Positions 6,115-13,056 of a stretch of 15,984 nt of DNA are shown in pieces. Source of the DNA: Natrialbaceae archaeon B1-Br10_E2g27 (GTDB taxonomy: Archaea; Halobacteriota; Halobacteria; Halobacteriales; Natrialbaceae); the NCBI GenBank assembly GCA_001563885.1, contig LKMM01000024.1, positions 1 to 15,984 on the forward strand, given 5' to 3'. How positions within the stretch are numbered: the first letter of the stretch is position 1; the number at the start of each line of letters is the position of its first letter. A model generated the notes under the pieces. It searched no databases, was not told the origin of the DNA, and saw only the letters and a list, made by a program, of their open reading frames with translations. Both the position numbers and the translations under genes were made by a program.

Positions 6115-7013
6115 CAATCCCGGCGAGGGACCTCGTGGCGGCCAAAACCGTATCGGAGTCGGTTGGCCAGCCGACGAGAAAAGCGACCGTCGTCGGCTCG
6201 AGAGCCGAAGCGTTCGGCCAGTGCGGTGTAAATCAGCGGGAGCGGGACCTCCTGTTCGAGCGCTTCCTGGACGGTCCAGGTGCCAGTCGAACCGCCTTCG
6301 ATTCGGTCGGCAACCGTTCCGAGGTCCGAGCCCTCCTCGCGGAAGGCTTCTTCACAGAGTTCGAGCAGCCACGAACGAATAACCGCGCCGTTGTTCCAGA
6401 CGGACGCGACGGCCTCGAGGTCGAGGTCGTACCGGCCTTCAGAGAGGAGCTCAAAGCCCTCGCCGTAGGTCTGCATCAGTGCGTACTCGACGCCGTTGTG
6501 GACCATCTTGACGTAGTGGCCCGAACCTGCCGGACCCATGTGTTCGTGGCCGTCGGGACCGGTGGCGACGGCGGTAAAGACCGACTCGAGTTCGTCGTAG
6601 GCCCACTCGGGTCCACCGATCATGAGCGAAAAGCCGAGTTCGGCACCGGCGGGGCCGCCGGAGGTACCACAGTCGAGATACGCCGCGGGGGTCGACTCGG
6701 CGCGCCGAATCGAATCTTCAAAATACGAGTTCCCACCGTCGACGACGATATCCTCGCTGTCGAGGTGGTCTTCGAGTTCCTCGAGGGCGGCGTCGACGGG
6801 TGCGCCGGCGGGCACCATAAGCCAGATGCGTTTGTCTTCGCCGAGTTGATCTGCGAGATCACCGATCGATTCGGCGGGTTCAGCGCCAGCGTCAGCAGCC
6901 GTGGCTACCGCCTCAGCGTCGAGGTCAAAGGCAACGACCTCGTGGCCGACTTCGAGTACGCGGTCGACGACAATCTGTCCCATCCGTCCGAGTCCAATTA
7001 CGCCCAGTTGCAT
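6114..7013 (-). CDS. gndA: 6-phosphogluconate dehydrogenase, decarboxylating (short GndA type)
   Basis: This 299-residue protein converts 6-phosphogluconate to ribulose 5-phosphate and CO2, the source of pentoses in haloarchaea. The N-terminal Rossmann domain has GLGRMG (7-12). An acidic residue ends the second strand (D30 in AFDLD), which usually favours NAD over NADP. DGGNSYFEDS, CGTSGGPAGA (116-125) and K169-MVHNGVEY (with H172, N173, E176) are the substrate and catalytic signatures. The C-terminal helical domain is the short version, about 300 rather than 470 residues. The ATG at 7013 immediately precedes MQLGVIGLGRMG, and a TATA-like stretch lies at about 7045-7058. The stop codon TGA is shared with a palindromic repeat element. 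Confidence 0.93.
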   Translation of the reverse strand: MQLGVIGLGRMGQIVVDRVLEVGHEVVAFDLDAEAVATAADAGAEPAESIGDLADQLGEDKRIWLMVPAGAPVDAALEELEDHLDSEDIVVDGGNSYFEDSIRRAESTPAAYLDCGTSGGPAGAELGFSLMIGGPEWAYDELESVFTAVATGPDGHEHMGPAGSGHYVKMVHNGVEYALMQTYGEGFELLSEGRYDLDLEAVASVWNNGAVIRSWLLELCEEAFREEGSDLGTVADRIEGGSTGTWTVQEALEQEVPLPLIYTALAERFGSRADDGRFSRRLANRLRYGFGRHEVPRRD

Positions 7014-7079
7014 GCCCGCCGTTCGGCGACGCTGGGTGGTAGTGGTTATGATTTACACCTCGAGGGAGATCGGTGCCGA

Positions 7080-7514
7080 TCAGTACGGCGGTTCCTCGAG
7101 TCTGGCCCAGCCAATGGCATCGAGGACGATGATTCGGCCGCCGTAGTTGACGTAGACGCCGTTGTACTCACTGTCCCCGCCGTCGTAGTACGGAAGCGAC
7201 TCGCGGACGGCGTCGACGACCGACCACGCACCGTCGCGTTCGATCGTGACGTGTTCCCACTCCTCGCGGGCGTCGTTTTTGATGGCTCGAGCGATCGCCC
7301 GTCGGGCACCGGGGATGTCGGCGAGTTGCCGTGAGGTGACGTCGACGACCGTCGCGTCGGTCGGGATGTCATCGTCTGCGAGCAGTCGCGCGCCGACGTC
7401 GGCTTTCGAGCGTCCGGTGGCGTCGTTGGCTCGACGGGCCCGAACGAGGTAGCCGGCGGCCGCGGCCGCCCCGACCGCAAGCAACGACAGCGCCAGATCG
7501 TTCCGCCTGAACAT
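7080..7514 (-). CDS. Hypothetical single-helix membrane protein, 144 residues
   Basis: A short N-terminal MFRRNDL is followed by one hydrophobic helix (about residues 8-25, ALSLLAVGAAAAAGYLV) and a soluble C-terminal domain of about 115 residues. The basic RARRA after the helix suggests that the domain is cytosolic. The domain contains LPYYDGGDSEYNGVYVNYGGRIIVLD near the end, with no cysteines or known catalytic motif that I recognise. A TATA-like box at 7538-7547 lies 24-33 bases before the ATG, so it is probably its own leaderless transcript. It sits 66 bases upstream of the gnd start and in the same direction. Function unknown. Confidence 0.68.
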   Translation of the reverse strand: MFRRNDLALSLLAVGAAAAAGYLVRARRANDATGRSKADVGARLLADDDIPTDATVVDVTSRQLADIPGARRAIARAIKNDAREEWEHVTIERDGAWSVVDAVRESLPYYDGGDSEYNGVYVNYGGRIIVLDAIGWARLEEPPY

Positions 7515-7537
7515 TACGCAGTACCTTACAGCAACTG

Positions 7538-7547
7538 ACTAAGTATC
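7538..7547 (-). promoter_or_regulatory. TATA-like box of the 144-residue membrane protein gene
   Basis: GATACTTAGT on the minus strand is placed 24-33 bases before the ATG at 7514. Confidence 0.5.
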
Positions 7548-7616
7548 TTTCGCCAGAACGTTCGATTCTGTCGGCTGAAAACCAAAAACGTCGCATTTGT
7601 GGTCTCGATGACGCGA

Positions 7617-8081
7617 TCAGAGGCTGGCTGCGAAGCCGCTCGTAATGGCCCCGGAGACGACGAGCAAGGCGATACCGACGAGCGCCCCAGCCCGGTACAG
7701 TCCCAGCGCGTCGGCTGCGGGTTCGCGGAGTTTCTTCCCGTTGAGTCCCGCCTCGAGACGTTTTGCGCCGATTTCGACGAACATCGCCAGTAACGCCCAG
7801 AGGACGACCATCGCGATGACAAGCTGGCCGTTGGTCGTCTCGACGAGGCTGTCGGCCGTGTATCGGGTCCCCGCGAGGTGGCCGCCGGTGAGAAGCAAGA
7901 CGAGGGCGCTGATACGTGAAATCGTCGTCAGTTTCGCAGAGATCACCTCAAGCGGTGCCGTCGTATTGAACGCACCGTCTCGAGCCAGCGGAAGGACGAC
8001 GAACGCGACGTAGAAGACGCTCCCTGCCCAGAGTGCAGCAAAGATGAGATGGGCTGTCTGTGCGAAAAACTGATCGACCAT
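7617..8081 (-). CDS. CopD-like four-helix membrane protein
   Basis: This 154-residue protein has four predicted membrane helices (about 8-30, 54-70, 86-106 and 130-148). Histidines sit inside or next to helices (H11 in TAHLIFAALWAGSVF, H68 in LLLTGGHLAG). The first helix, HLIFAALWAGSVFYVAFVVLP, and the LLLTGG turn are typical of CopD-like and related small membrane proteins, which are linked to copper uptake or resistance. The family is loosely defined and I cannot show a copper role here. No copper ATPase or chaperone gene is nearby. The gap to the next upstream gene is 63 bases, so co-transcription with the DUF457-like gene is possible. Confidence 0.65.
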   Translation of the reverse strand: MVDQFFAQTAHLIFAALWAGSVFYVAFVVLPLARDGAFNTTAPLEVISAKLTTISRISALVLLLTGGHLAGTRYTADSLVETTNGQLVIAMVVLWALLAMFVEIGAKRLEAGLNGKKLREPAADALGLYRAGALVGIALLVVSGAITSGFAASL

Positions 8082-8144
8082 ACGTTTGGCTTAGAGAGCG
8101 ACGCTATCAGGGTTCCGACTTCGACCCGGCAGCTGCAAGTTCGG

Positions 8145-8699
8145 TTATTCGAGCCAGTCTGGGAGCCAGCCAACCAGTCGCCGCCGAACGAGTGTGTATC
8201 CGAGCGAGACAACGATGCCGGCGGCGACGACTGCCGAGATCCAGCCGTCGAAGACGACAAGCACCGGGAACGAGAGCGCAATTGCGATGGCTGTGTCCTC
8301 GGGTGCGCCATCGTAGCGAATCCAGCGTCGTGGCCGGAGCCACTGGCCGCGGACGTGGTCGTAGACGGCCCGATTGCTCGGATCGTTCCACGGGTCCATC
8401 TCCGGGCCACCGCCTGCGGCGTCGCTTACCGCGTGGAGCCACGCACCGATGGTGAACGCTGCGAACGCGACAGTCACCGCTGTGGGGGCGAGTCCGGCGA
8501 GTGTAATTCCACCGACGGCGACCGGAACGCCGGCAACCGGAAAGTGAAACGTCCGGCGGTGCTCAAAAAGAAGATCGAAATCGGGGGCGAGACCACCGAG
8601 AATCGCACCGACAGCAAGCGGCGTCGCAAATTCAGGGACAACGATGGCCACCGGCGTGATTGCCGCAAGCGCAGCGAAGACGTGGGTGGTCGCCATCAT
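8145..8699 (-). CDS. Membrane-bound metal-dependent hydrolase, DUF457/YdjM-like
   Basis: This 184-residue protein has the YdjM/DUF457 layout. An N-terminal ATTHVF supplies a histidine at residue 6. GAILGGLAPDFDLLFEHRRTFHF then provides D40, D42, H47 and H52, and WLHAVSDAAGGG provides a further H and D. These residues are thought to bind metal in this family, whose activity is largely inferred. Four or so membrane helices alternate with the motifs. DPWNDPSNRAVYDHVRGQW is a soluble loop. The start is the ATG at 8699 or the adjoining ATG at 8696; the difference is one residue. No good TATA box was seen, so it may be read from the upstream zinc-ribbon gene across a 108-base gap. Confidence 0.78.
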   Translation of the reverse strand: MMATTHVFAALAAITPVAIVVPEFATPLAVGAILGGLAPDFDLLFEHRRTFHFPVAGVPVAVGGITLAGLAPTAVTVAFAAFTIGAWLHAVSDAAGGGPEMDPWNDPSNRAVYDHVRGQWLRPRRWIRYDGAPEDTAIAIALSFPVLVVFDGWISAVVAAGIVVSLGYTLVRRRLVGWLPDWLE

Positions 8700-8807
8700 A
8701 CCTCGAGTCGATCCTCGTTGTGCGTGCGTTTGTCTTCGTCGTTACCGTTCGGAACTCTCCCGTTCAGGACTACCGTTGCTTCGGGAAAACACCACCTGTT
8801 AACAGCG

Positions 8808-9869
8808 TCAGTTTCTCGAGTCTTCGTGGAGATGCTCGCTCGAGTTATACCGGCCCGTCTCGGTCATTGTCTCGGTTGTATCCGACGATGGCACAGGTTC
8901 GTCCAGTGGACCATCGGCGCGTTCCTGGCTGGTAAATTCCGCCCTGGCACACTCGCTGCAGTAGTGGTTGTATGAGAGGTCGTGGGTTCGAACTGGGAAG
9001 CCGGCAACGACCGTTTCATCCCGACGCCGTCGAACGAGGCCGGTTTCGATCGAACCACCACAGGCAGTACAGCGCTCGTTGCACTGTTCGTCGGGGCCGA
9101 TGACGCGGTTGTCGACGGTTCGAACCCGCCCGAAACTGGTGAGGCTGTGGCGACGATCGATTCGTTCTCTGACCGGTGGCGTGAGGCCGACTCCCATCAG
9201 TCCGAAAAAGAGGCCAATTCCGACCAACGCCAGCGAACCGATCATCGCGCCGACGAACGCCAGATAGAGTCCGAACAACACGGCCAGCGCACAGAGTCCA
9301 TACCAGGCGATAGTGGCGAACTCGCTTGCACCGTCGTCGGTTACTGGGTGGGCAACCACGTCGTCTGATCGTGTCACTTCGGTGGCCTCGTGAGGCGATG
9401 GTGGATTCTCGTCGTCGACGGAGAGTCGTACCGTCGTGGCCTGACTCGAGTAGCGATACCAGCCATACAGGAGGTTGCCGAGGCCGCCGGTGAGCACAAA
9501 GAGGACGACGTGGATGCCGAGCGAGCCGATATCCCGGTCGACCAACACCACGCGGTCGCCGTAATCGTGTTTCAGTTCCCAGCCGTTTGCGAGGTAGGTC
9601 TGGACCTGCCGTCGAAAGTCGCGTTCGTTCGAGTCGGTGGCCCCGGTGGCGTCTCCGGTTGCCGGTTGTGATCGCGCCGTACCACAGGAACTACAAAACG
9701 AGTCGGCTGGGTCGAACGGCTCACCGCAGTTTCTACAGTGGGTTGGCTGGCTATCGGTGGCAAGCGAAACGCCACACTGTGGACAGTAGCTAGCTGCATC
9801 GGCGACGGCCACGCCACACTGCGGGCAGTGGTGTGAATCGGACTGCGCTTCGTCCGGTGGGGAGGGCAT
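8808..9869 (-). CDS. Zinc-ribbon membrane protein with a second cysteine cluster at the C-terminus
   Basis: This 353-residue protein has several parts in order. There are two zinc ribbons: CPQC (C15, C18) with CPQC (C29, C32), then CRNC (C45, C48) with CSSC (C59, C62). A region at about 84-112 (FRRQVQTYLANGWELKHDYG) is followed by a hydrophobic segment (about 116-137), then two more hydrophobic segments (about 186-206 and 208-228). A C-terminal cluster of C263, C267, C270, C304 and C307 looks like a further zinc site. The ATG at 9869 was chosen because a TATA-like GGTATTAAATGG (9892-9903) lies 23-34 bases upstream and MPSPPDE precedes the first ribbon. I do not know its function. Confidence 0.75.
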   Translation of the reverse strand: MPSPPDEAQSDSHHCPQCGVAVADAASYCPQCGVSLATDSQPTHCRNCGEPFDPADSFCSSCGTARSQPATGDATGATDSNERDFRRQVQTYLANGWELKHDYGDRVVLVDRDIGSLGIHVVLFVLTGGLGNLLYGWYRYSSQATTVRLSVDDENPPSPHEATEVTRSDDVVAHPVTDDGASEFATIAWYGLCALAVLFGLYLAFVGAMIGSLALVGIGLFFGLMGVGLTPPVRERIDRRHSLTSFGRVRTVDNRVIGPDEQCNERCTACGGSIETGLVRRRRDETVVAGFPVRTHDLSYNHYCSECARAEFTSQERADGPLDEPVPSSDTTETMTETGRYNSSEHLHEDSRN

Positions 9870-9891
9870 TACTGGCCTGTTAGAGAGCTGT

Positions 9892-9903
9892 CCATTTAAT
9901 ACC
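9892..9903 (-). promoter_or_regulatory. TATA-like box of the zinc-ribbon membrane protein gene
   Basis: GGTATTAAATGG on the minus strand ends 23 bases before the ATG at 9869. It fixes the start against longer in-frame readings through the upstream gene. Confidence 0.6.
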
Positions 9904-9989
9904 AGGTAGTAGCTTCTGCTTGCGGTATCGCCAACGGCGTCGAAAATGACCGCGCGGTTCGGAAGCCGGTTTGGGACATTGCGGGCATT

Positions 9990-10069
9990 ATACTGCCGGA
10001 CGTACGTCGTGAAAGATTTTCGCCGCCCCGAGGTGGCGAAGATCTTCACATAGTTCCGTCCGATAGTAT
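9990..10069 (-). repeat. Dispersed palindromic element, copy B, starting in the aIF1 stop codon
   Basis: This element has the same ends as copy A (ATACTGCCGGACG and CGTCCGATAGTAT). It contains a long inner hairpin: on the minus strand GTGAAGATCTTCGCC faces GGCGAAAATCTTTCAC with one extra base. On the minus strand it starts with the final A of the aIF1 TAA. It lies between aIF1 and the promoter of the zinc-ribbon membrane protein gene, so it would form the 3' end of the aIF1 mRNA. Confidence 0.78.
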
Positions 10070-10362
10070 TAGGCGACGTTGAAGCCGCGGTCCCGAAGGA
10101 ACTCTTCGATGCGGCCGGTGTGATTGCCCTGCAGTTCGATGTGGCTATCCTCGACAGTCCCGCCACAGGCGAACTTTGATTTGAGATCCGACGACAGACT
10201 ATCTAGGTCGACGTCTTTCGGATCGAATCCTTCGATGATCGTTACCTCTTTTCCGTATCTGCGCTCGTCAATGCGGATGTTGAGTTGCTGTTGGCCCTTG
10301 GCTACGTCCTCACAGACGCAGAGTTCCTCGGGCAGCCCGCACGTCGAGCAGACTTCCGACAT
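10069..10362 (-). CDS. Translation initiation factor aIF1 (SUI1 family)
   Basis: This 97-residue protein has the SUI1 fold: QQQLNIRIDERRYGKEVTIIEGF, LSSDLKSKFACGGTVED and HTGRIEEFLRDRGFNV. It helps discriminate start codons on the small ribosomal subunit and partners aIF1A, whose gene begins at the left window edge. The N-terminus carries four cysteines (C5, C8, C15, C17 in CSTCGLPEELCVC), a small zinc-type knuckle common in archaeal members. The ATG at 10362 is supported by a TATA-like box 24-33 bases upstream. The C-terminal GFNVA is the normal family end, so the stop codon inside the repeat element has not shortened the protein. Confidence 0.93.
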   Translation of the reverse strand: MSEVCSTCGLPEELCVCEDVAKGQQQLNIRIDERRYGKEVTIIEGFDPKDVDLDSLSSDLKSKFACGGTVEDSHIELQGNHTGRIEEFLRDRGFNVA

Positions 10363-10385
10363 TACGTCCCAAGGTACGAAATGAC

Positions 10386-10395
10386 CATATTAAAC
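10386..10395 (-). promoter_or_regulatory. TATA-like box of the aIF1 gene
   Basis: GTTTAATATG on the minus strand lies 24-33 bases before the ATG at 10362. Confidence 0.65.
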
Positions 10396-10427
10396 ACTAT
10401 CGGGAGCCAGGCGCTCTCGTGCGGTTC

Positions 10428-10530
10428 TTTTTATTGACGCGGGGGAGTTCTTTCGAACCGCTTTGCCGTGGGAGTCGACTGGGCTGGGTATCACCGACCA
10501 GCACTCGAAGTGCCAATCATCCCAGATAAA
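10428..10530 (+). other. Gene-free stretch with a TATA-like box and a two-part stem-loop
   Basis: Between the aIF1 promoter and the microprotein at 10610 I can support no coding gene. TTTTTATTG (about 10428-10436) is TATA-like on the plus strand. About 50 bases on, CTGGG (10484-10488) faces CCCAG (10521-10525) around an inner perfect hairpin GCACT-cga-AGTGC (10501-10513). An A-rich ATAAAAGGA follows. A small non-coding RNA or a long structured leader is possible. Confidence 0.3.
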
Positions 10531-10575
10531 AGGACTAGTATCGATCAAAGGGGGTAAAATATGACCAAAGTAACG

Positions 10576-10582
10576 TATATGT
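10576..10582 (+). promoter_or_regulatory. TATA-like box of the 42-residue microprotein gene
   Basis: TATATGT lies 28-34 bases before the ATG at 10610. Another AT-rich stretch (GTAAAATATG, 10553-10562) is a less well-placed alternative. Confidence 0.4.
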
Positions 10583-10609
10583 GCGTCAGTCTGGGTAATA
10601 TGCCACAAG

Positions 10610-10738
10610 ATGGTCGAAATAACTCGACGTGTGTTTCAGGGTGTCTGTCCACACGAGTACGAACTCAGTTGGATCGAGATCGGACGCGGCGTGAAGACGT
10701 TCGAGTGCAAATACTGTGGGAAAATCGACGAGCAGTAG
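10610..10738 (+). CDS. 42-residue zinc-binding microprotein
   Basis: The reading frame gives MVEITRRVFQGVCPHEYELS, then WIEIGRGVKTFECKYCGKID and EQ. C13 and H15 (CPH) together with C33 and C36 (CKYC) form a plausible four-ligand zinc site separated by a short two-strand segment. This is like the small one-domain zinc-finger proteins that are abundant in haloarchaea. No other in-frame ATG lies upstream before a stop. A TATA-like box precedes it, and a hairpin lies between it and the convergent transglutaminase gene. The function is unknown. The cysteine spacing and the clean end make it more convincing than the longer overlapping frames. Confidence 0.72.
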   Translation: MVEITRRVFQGVCPHEYELSWIEIGRGVKTFECKYCGKIDEQ

Positions 10739-10783
10739 CCCAAGCCGTGACCCACGCGACTGCGTTGGGGTGCCCAGGTATCA

Positions 10784-10813
10784 ATACGGAAGGGCAGTTT
10801 ACTGCCCACGTAT
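10784..10813. terminator. Long hairpin between convergent genes
   Basis: ATACG-gaa-GGGCAGT-tt-ACTGCCC-a-CGTAT makes 12 base pairs. It lies 45 bases after the microprotein stop and 17 bases beyond the transglutaminase stop on the other strand. It is symmetrical, so it could end transcripts from both sides. No long T-run follows in either direction. Confidence 0.45.
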
Positions 10814-10830
10814 CGCTACGGGAGTTCAGT

Positions 10831-13056
10831 TCACCGTCGGCCGACGACGGGCAATCGTTCTCTCGTTAGCTCATCGACGCGTTCGATTACTTTCTCTGCG
10901 GTCTCCCGGTCGACGCCGCCACCGTAAACCGCACGTTCGTACCCCTCGAGGACGGACTCGAGGCGAGGATCGTGAGGAAGTGAGTCCTCGGGCGCGGAGT
11001 CGGCGAGTGCGGTCAGATAGCGGCGAGGGGATTCCCCACGCCGACGCGGCCGGTACTGTCGGGCGAGCAGCGACTCGAGTCGGCGATAGGCGCGTTCGAC
11101 GTCCTGGTCGGGCTCACTGCGTCTACCGTGCCAGTAGATCCCAACGCGTCGTCTCGCCCGGCCGGTCGCGCCGCTCCGGCGGATGGCGGCAGCGAGGCCG
11201 AGACCGAAGAGGGCACCGAGTGCGACCGTCTCTCGAGGAATCGAGATTGGGAACTCGTCGTCGGGTTCGGTGTCGAAATCGGTGTCTGCCGGCGGTTCGG
11301 GTTCGGGTTCGGTCTCTTCGGATTCGGGGACGTCGTCGTCGCCTGCATCGTCGGCTGAGTCGTTCTGGACGTGTTCGGGTGCGCCGGGTTCGTCCTCAGT
11401 CGGTTCGTCCGGTTCGTCGTCGGGTTCGAACGCATCGGGGTCAGGTTCTTCGATGGCGTCCTGGTGGACATCGTCGCGGTCTCCCGGCGGAGTGGGCTCG
11501 AACGGTACCCAGCCGTGGCCGGGAAAATACACTTCGACCCAGGCGTGAGCGTCGAGCCCGCGGACGACGTAGGTATCGTCGTCGATCTCTTCACCGGACG
11601 TATAGCCCGTCACGTACCGTGCGGGGACGTCTTCAGAACGGAGCATCTGGACCATCGTGGTCCCAAAGTAGACACAGTACCCCTCGTCCATCTCGAGGAG
11701 AAAGGCTTCGGCGACGTCACCGTCGGGCTGGTCGACCTCGAGGGAGTACTCGTATGATTCCCGGAGGTACTGTTCGACCGTGATGGCCGTCTCGTAGGGC
11801 GTCTCGGCGTCGGCGGTGATCTCGGCCGTCCGTCGTTCGAACGCACTCGAGGTGGATTCGGGTTGCTGGAGATAGTGGGCTTCGATCTCCTCGGGGTAGT
11901 CGGTTCCAGCCGTTTCGAGTTCGTCGCTGGGTGGGTCGACGACGGCACTTTGGACGGTATACTCCCCACCATCGTGAATCGTCGATTCGGGATGGGGTTG
12001 GCCGTGACTCGAGACGGTCGCATCTTCGATGGGATCACCCTCGAGCGACAGCGGCTGGGCGGCGGCGGGGATCGTCCCGAGCGGGCTTTCGGCCCGGACG
12101 GTCTGCTCGACTGTCTCGTACTCGCCGGGCGGTGGCGTGAGTCGGCCGTCGAACTCGCTTTCCTGGCCGGATCGGAGCCACTCGGAACCGGTGTACCGAT
12201 CGTAGACGCCCGTCCGCCAGTATGTGGGCTGCTCCGAGGTCCCGATAAATCGGGTCTCCGGCGAGAGGTCGACCGAGCCGGCGATCCCCGATCGTTCGGG
12301 AGCGGCGTCGATCGCCCCCTCGAGAGTGCCGTCGTCGGTGCCGCCAGCCGTTGCCGGCGTTGCGGGGCCGCCGGGGACGAACGTCACCGACAGCGAGAGG
12401 GCAACGATTATGGCAAAACAGATCGCGACCAGATCCGCCTGACCGACCGAACCGCCCCGGCGGGCGAGTTCGCCGAAGCCGACCGCGCCGATCGCTGCAA
12501 GCGTCCCAAGCAACGTGACGATCGTCTCGGCATCGCCCGTCAGGACGAGAAAATACAGCGCGAGCGTTCCGGGGACGACCGCGAGCGCGTACCGACCGCG
12601 GAGTGCGAGATACCACGAGAGAAAGACGGGCGCGGGTGCAAACGCGAGCGTCCAGACGCCTGCTTCGATCATCTGGAGCAACGGCAGCCCGGTCGCGAGC
12701 GTCAGCGTATCGGCGACCATCTCGTCGGCGACCGAACTGACGACGCCGATGTCCGTGCCGGCTGCCTCGAGATAGTAAGCAAAGCCGGCGACGGCGGCAA
12801 CGATGGCGAGGGCTGTCGCGGTTCGGGGCCGGACCACCCGTGCGACGATCGTCGCCAGCACGAACATGGCCCCAACGAGCGCTAGTAGGAGTTCGGTCCC
12901 GCCGACGACGCGGGTGACCTCCCGCAGCACGCTCACGTAAGACGCGGTGAGCACGACGATGCTGCCGAGTGCGAGCGTTCGGAACGTCCGGGAGCCGACG
13001 CTCCCGTCGACGCCGAGTTCGATCGTCTTCGCCGATCGGCCGGTGTCGGTGCTCAC
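10831..13056 (-). CDS. TgpA-like membrane transglutaminase
   Basis: This 741-residue protein has about seven membrane helices in the first 230 residues (DUF3488-type), an extracellular-type region, and a transglutaminase-like core at about 420-525. An acidic linker (about 530-605), one more helix (about 609-625) and a C-terminal DUF4129-like region follow. The core shows C461 in DEGYCVYFGTTMVQMLR and H504 in DAHAWVEVYFPGHGWVPF. E520 sits where the family's third catalytic residue is usually aspartate. Such proteins may cross-link or cleave surface proteins; none is proven in archaea. The start is GTG (13056), chosen because GGAGGTG (13062-13068) lies 5 bases upstream and overlaps the DUF58 stop as GTGA. 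It is the third gene of the moxR operon. Confidence 0.85.
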   Translation of the reverse strand: MSTDTGRSAKTIELGVDGSVGSRTFRTLALGSIVVLTASYVSVLREVTRVVGGTELLLALVGAMFVLATIVARVVRPRTATALAIVAAVAGFAYYLEAAGTDIGVVSSVADEMVADTLTLATGLPLLQMIEAGVWTLAFAPAPVFLSWYLALRGRYALAVVPGTLALYFLVLTGDAETIVTLLGTLAAIGAVGFGELARRGGSVGQADLVAICFAIIVALSLSVTFVPGGPATPATAGGTDDGTLEGAIDAAPERSGIAGSVDLSPETRFIGTSEQPTYWRTGVYDRYTGSEWLRSGQESEFDGRLTPPPGEYETVEQTVRAESPLGTIPAAAQPLSLEGDPIEDATVSSHGQPHPESTIHDGGEYTVQSAVVDPPSDELETAGTDYPEEIEAHYLQQPESTSSAFERRTAEITADAETPYETAITVEQYLRESYEYSLEVDQPDGDVAEAFLLEMDEGYCVYFGTTMVQMLRSEDVPARYVTGYTSGEEIDDDTYVVRGLDAHAWVEVYFPGHGWVPFEPTPPGDRDDVHQDAIEEPDPDAFEPDDEPDEPTEDEPGAPEHVQNDSADDAGDDDVPESEETEPEPEPPADTDFDTEPDDEFPISIPRETVALGALFGLGLAAAIRRSGATGRARRRVGIYWHGRRSEPDQDVERAYRRLESLLARQYRPRRRGESPRRYLTALADSAPEDSLPHDPRLESVLEGYERAVYGGGVDRETAEKVIERVDELTRERLPVVGRR

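Noticed and set aside
10441..10530. A possible tRNA
   Set aside because: No T-loop GTTCGANNC with a proper acceptor stem and no cloverleaf could be drawn.
10390..10608. A 72-codon minus-strand frame upstream of aIF1
   Set aside because: It would overlap the aIF1 TATA box, has an unusual composition for this genome (rich in W, H and I) and shows no known motif.
10561..10869. A 102-codon open frame on the plus strand overlapping the microprotein
   Set aside because: It has no recognisable motif, runs into the transglutaminase gene on the other strand and conflicts with the shorter frame that has a clean zinc-ligand pattern.
11863..12885. A 340-codon plus-strand frame inside the transglutaminase gene
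   Set aside because: High GC and few stops create such antisense frames here; the minus frame has clear helices, a catalytic core and operon linkage.
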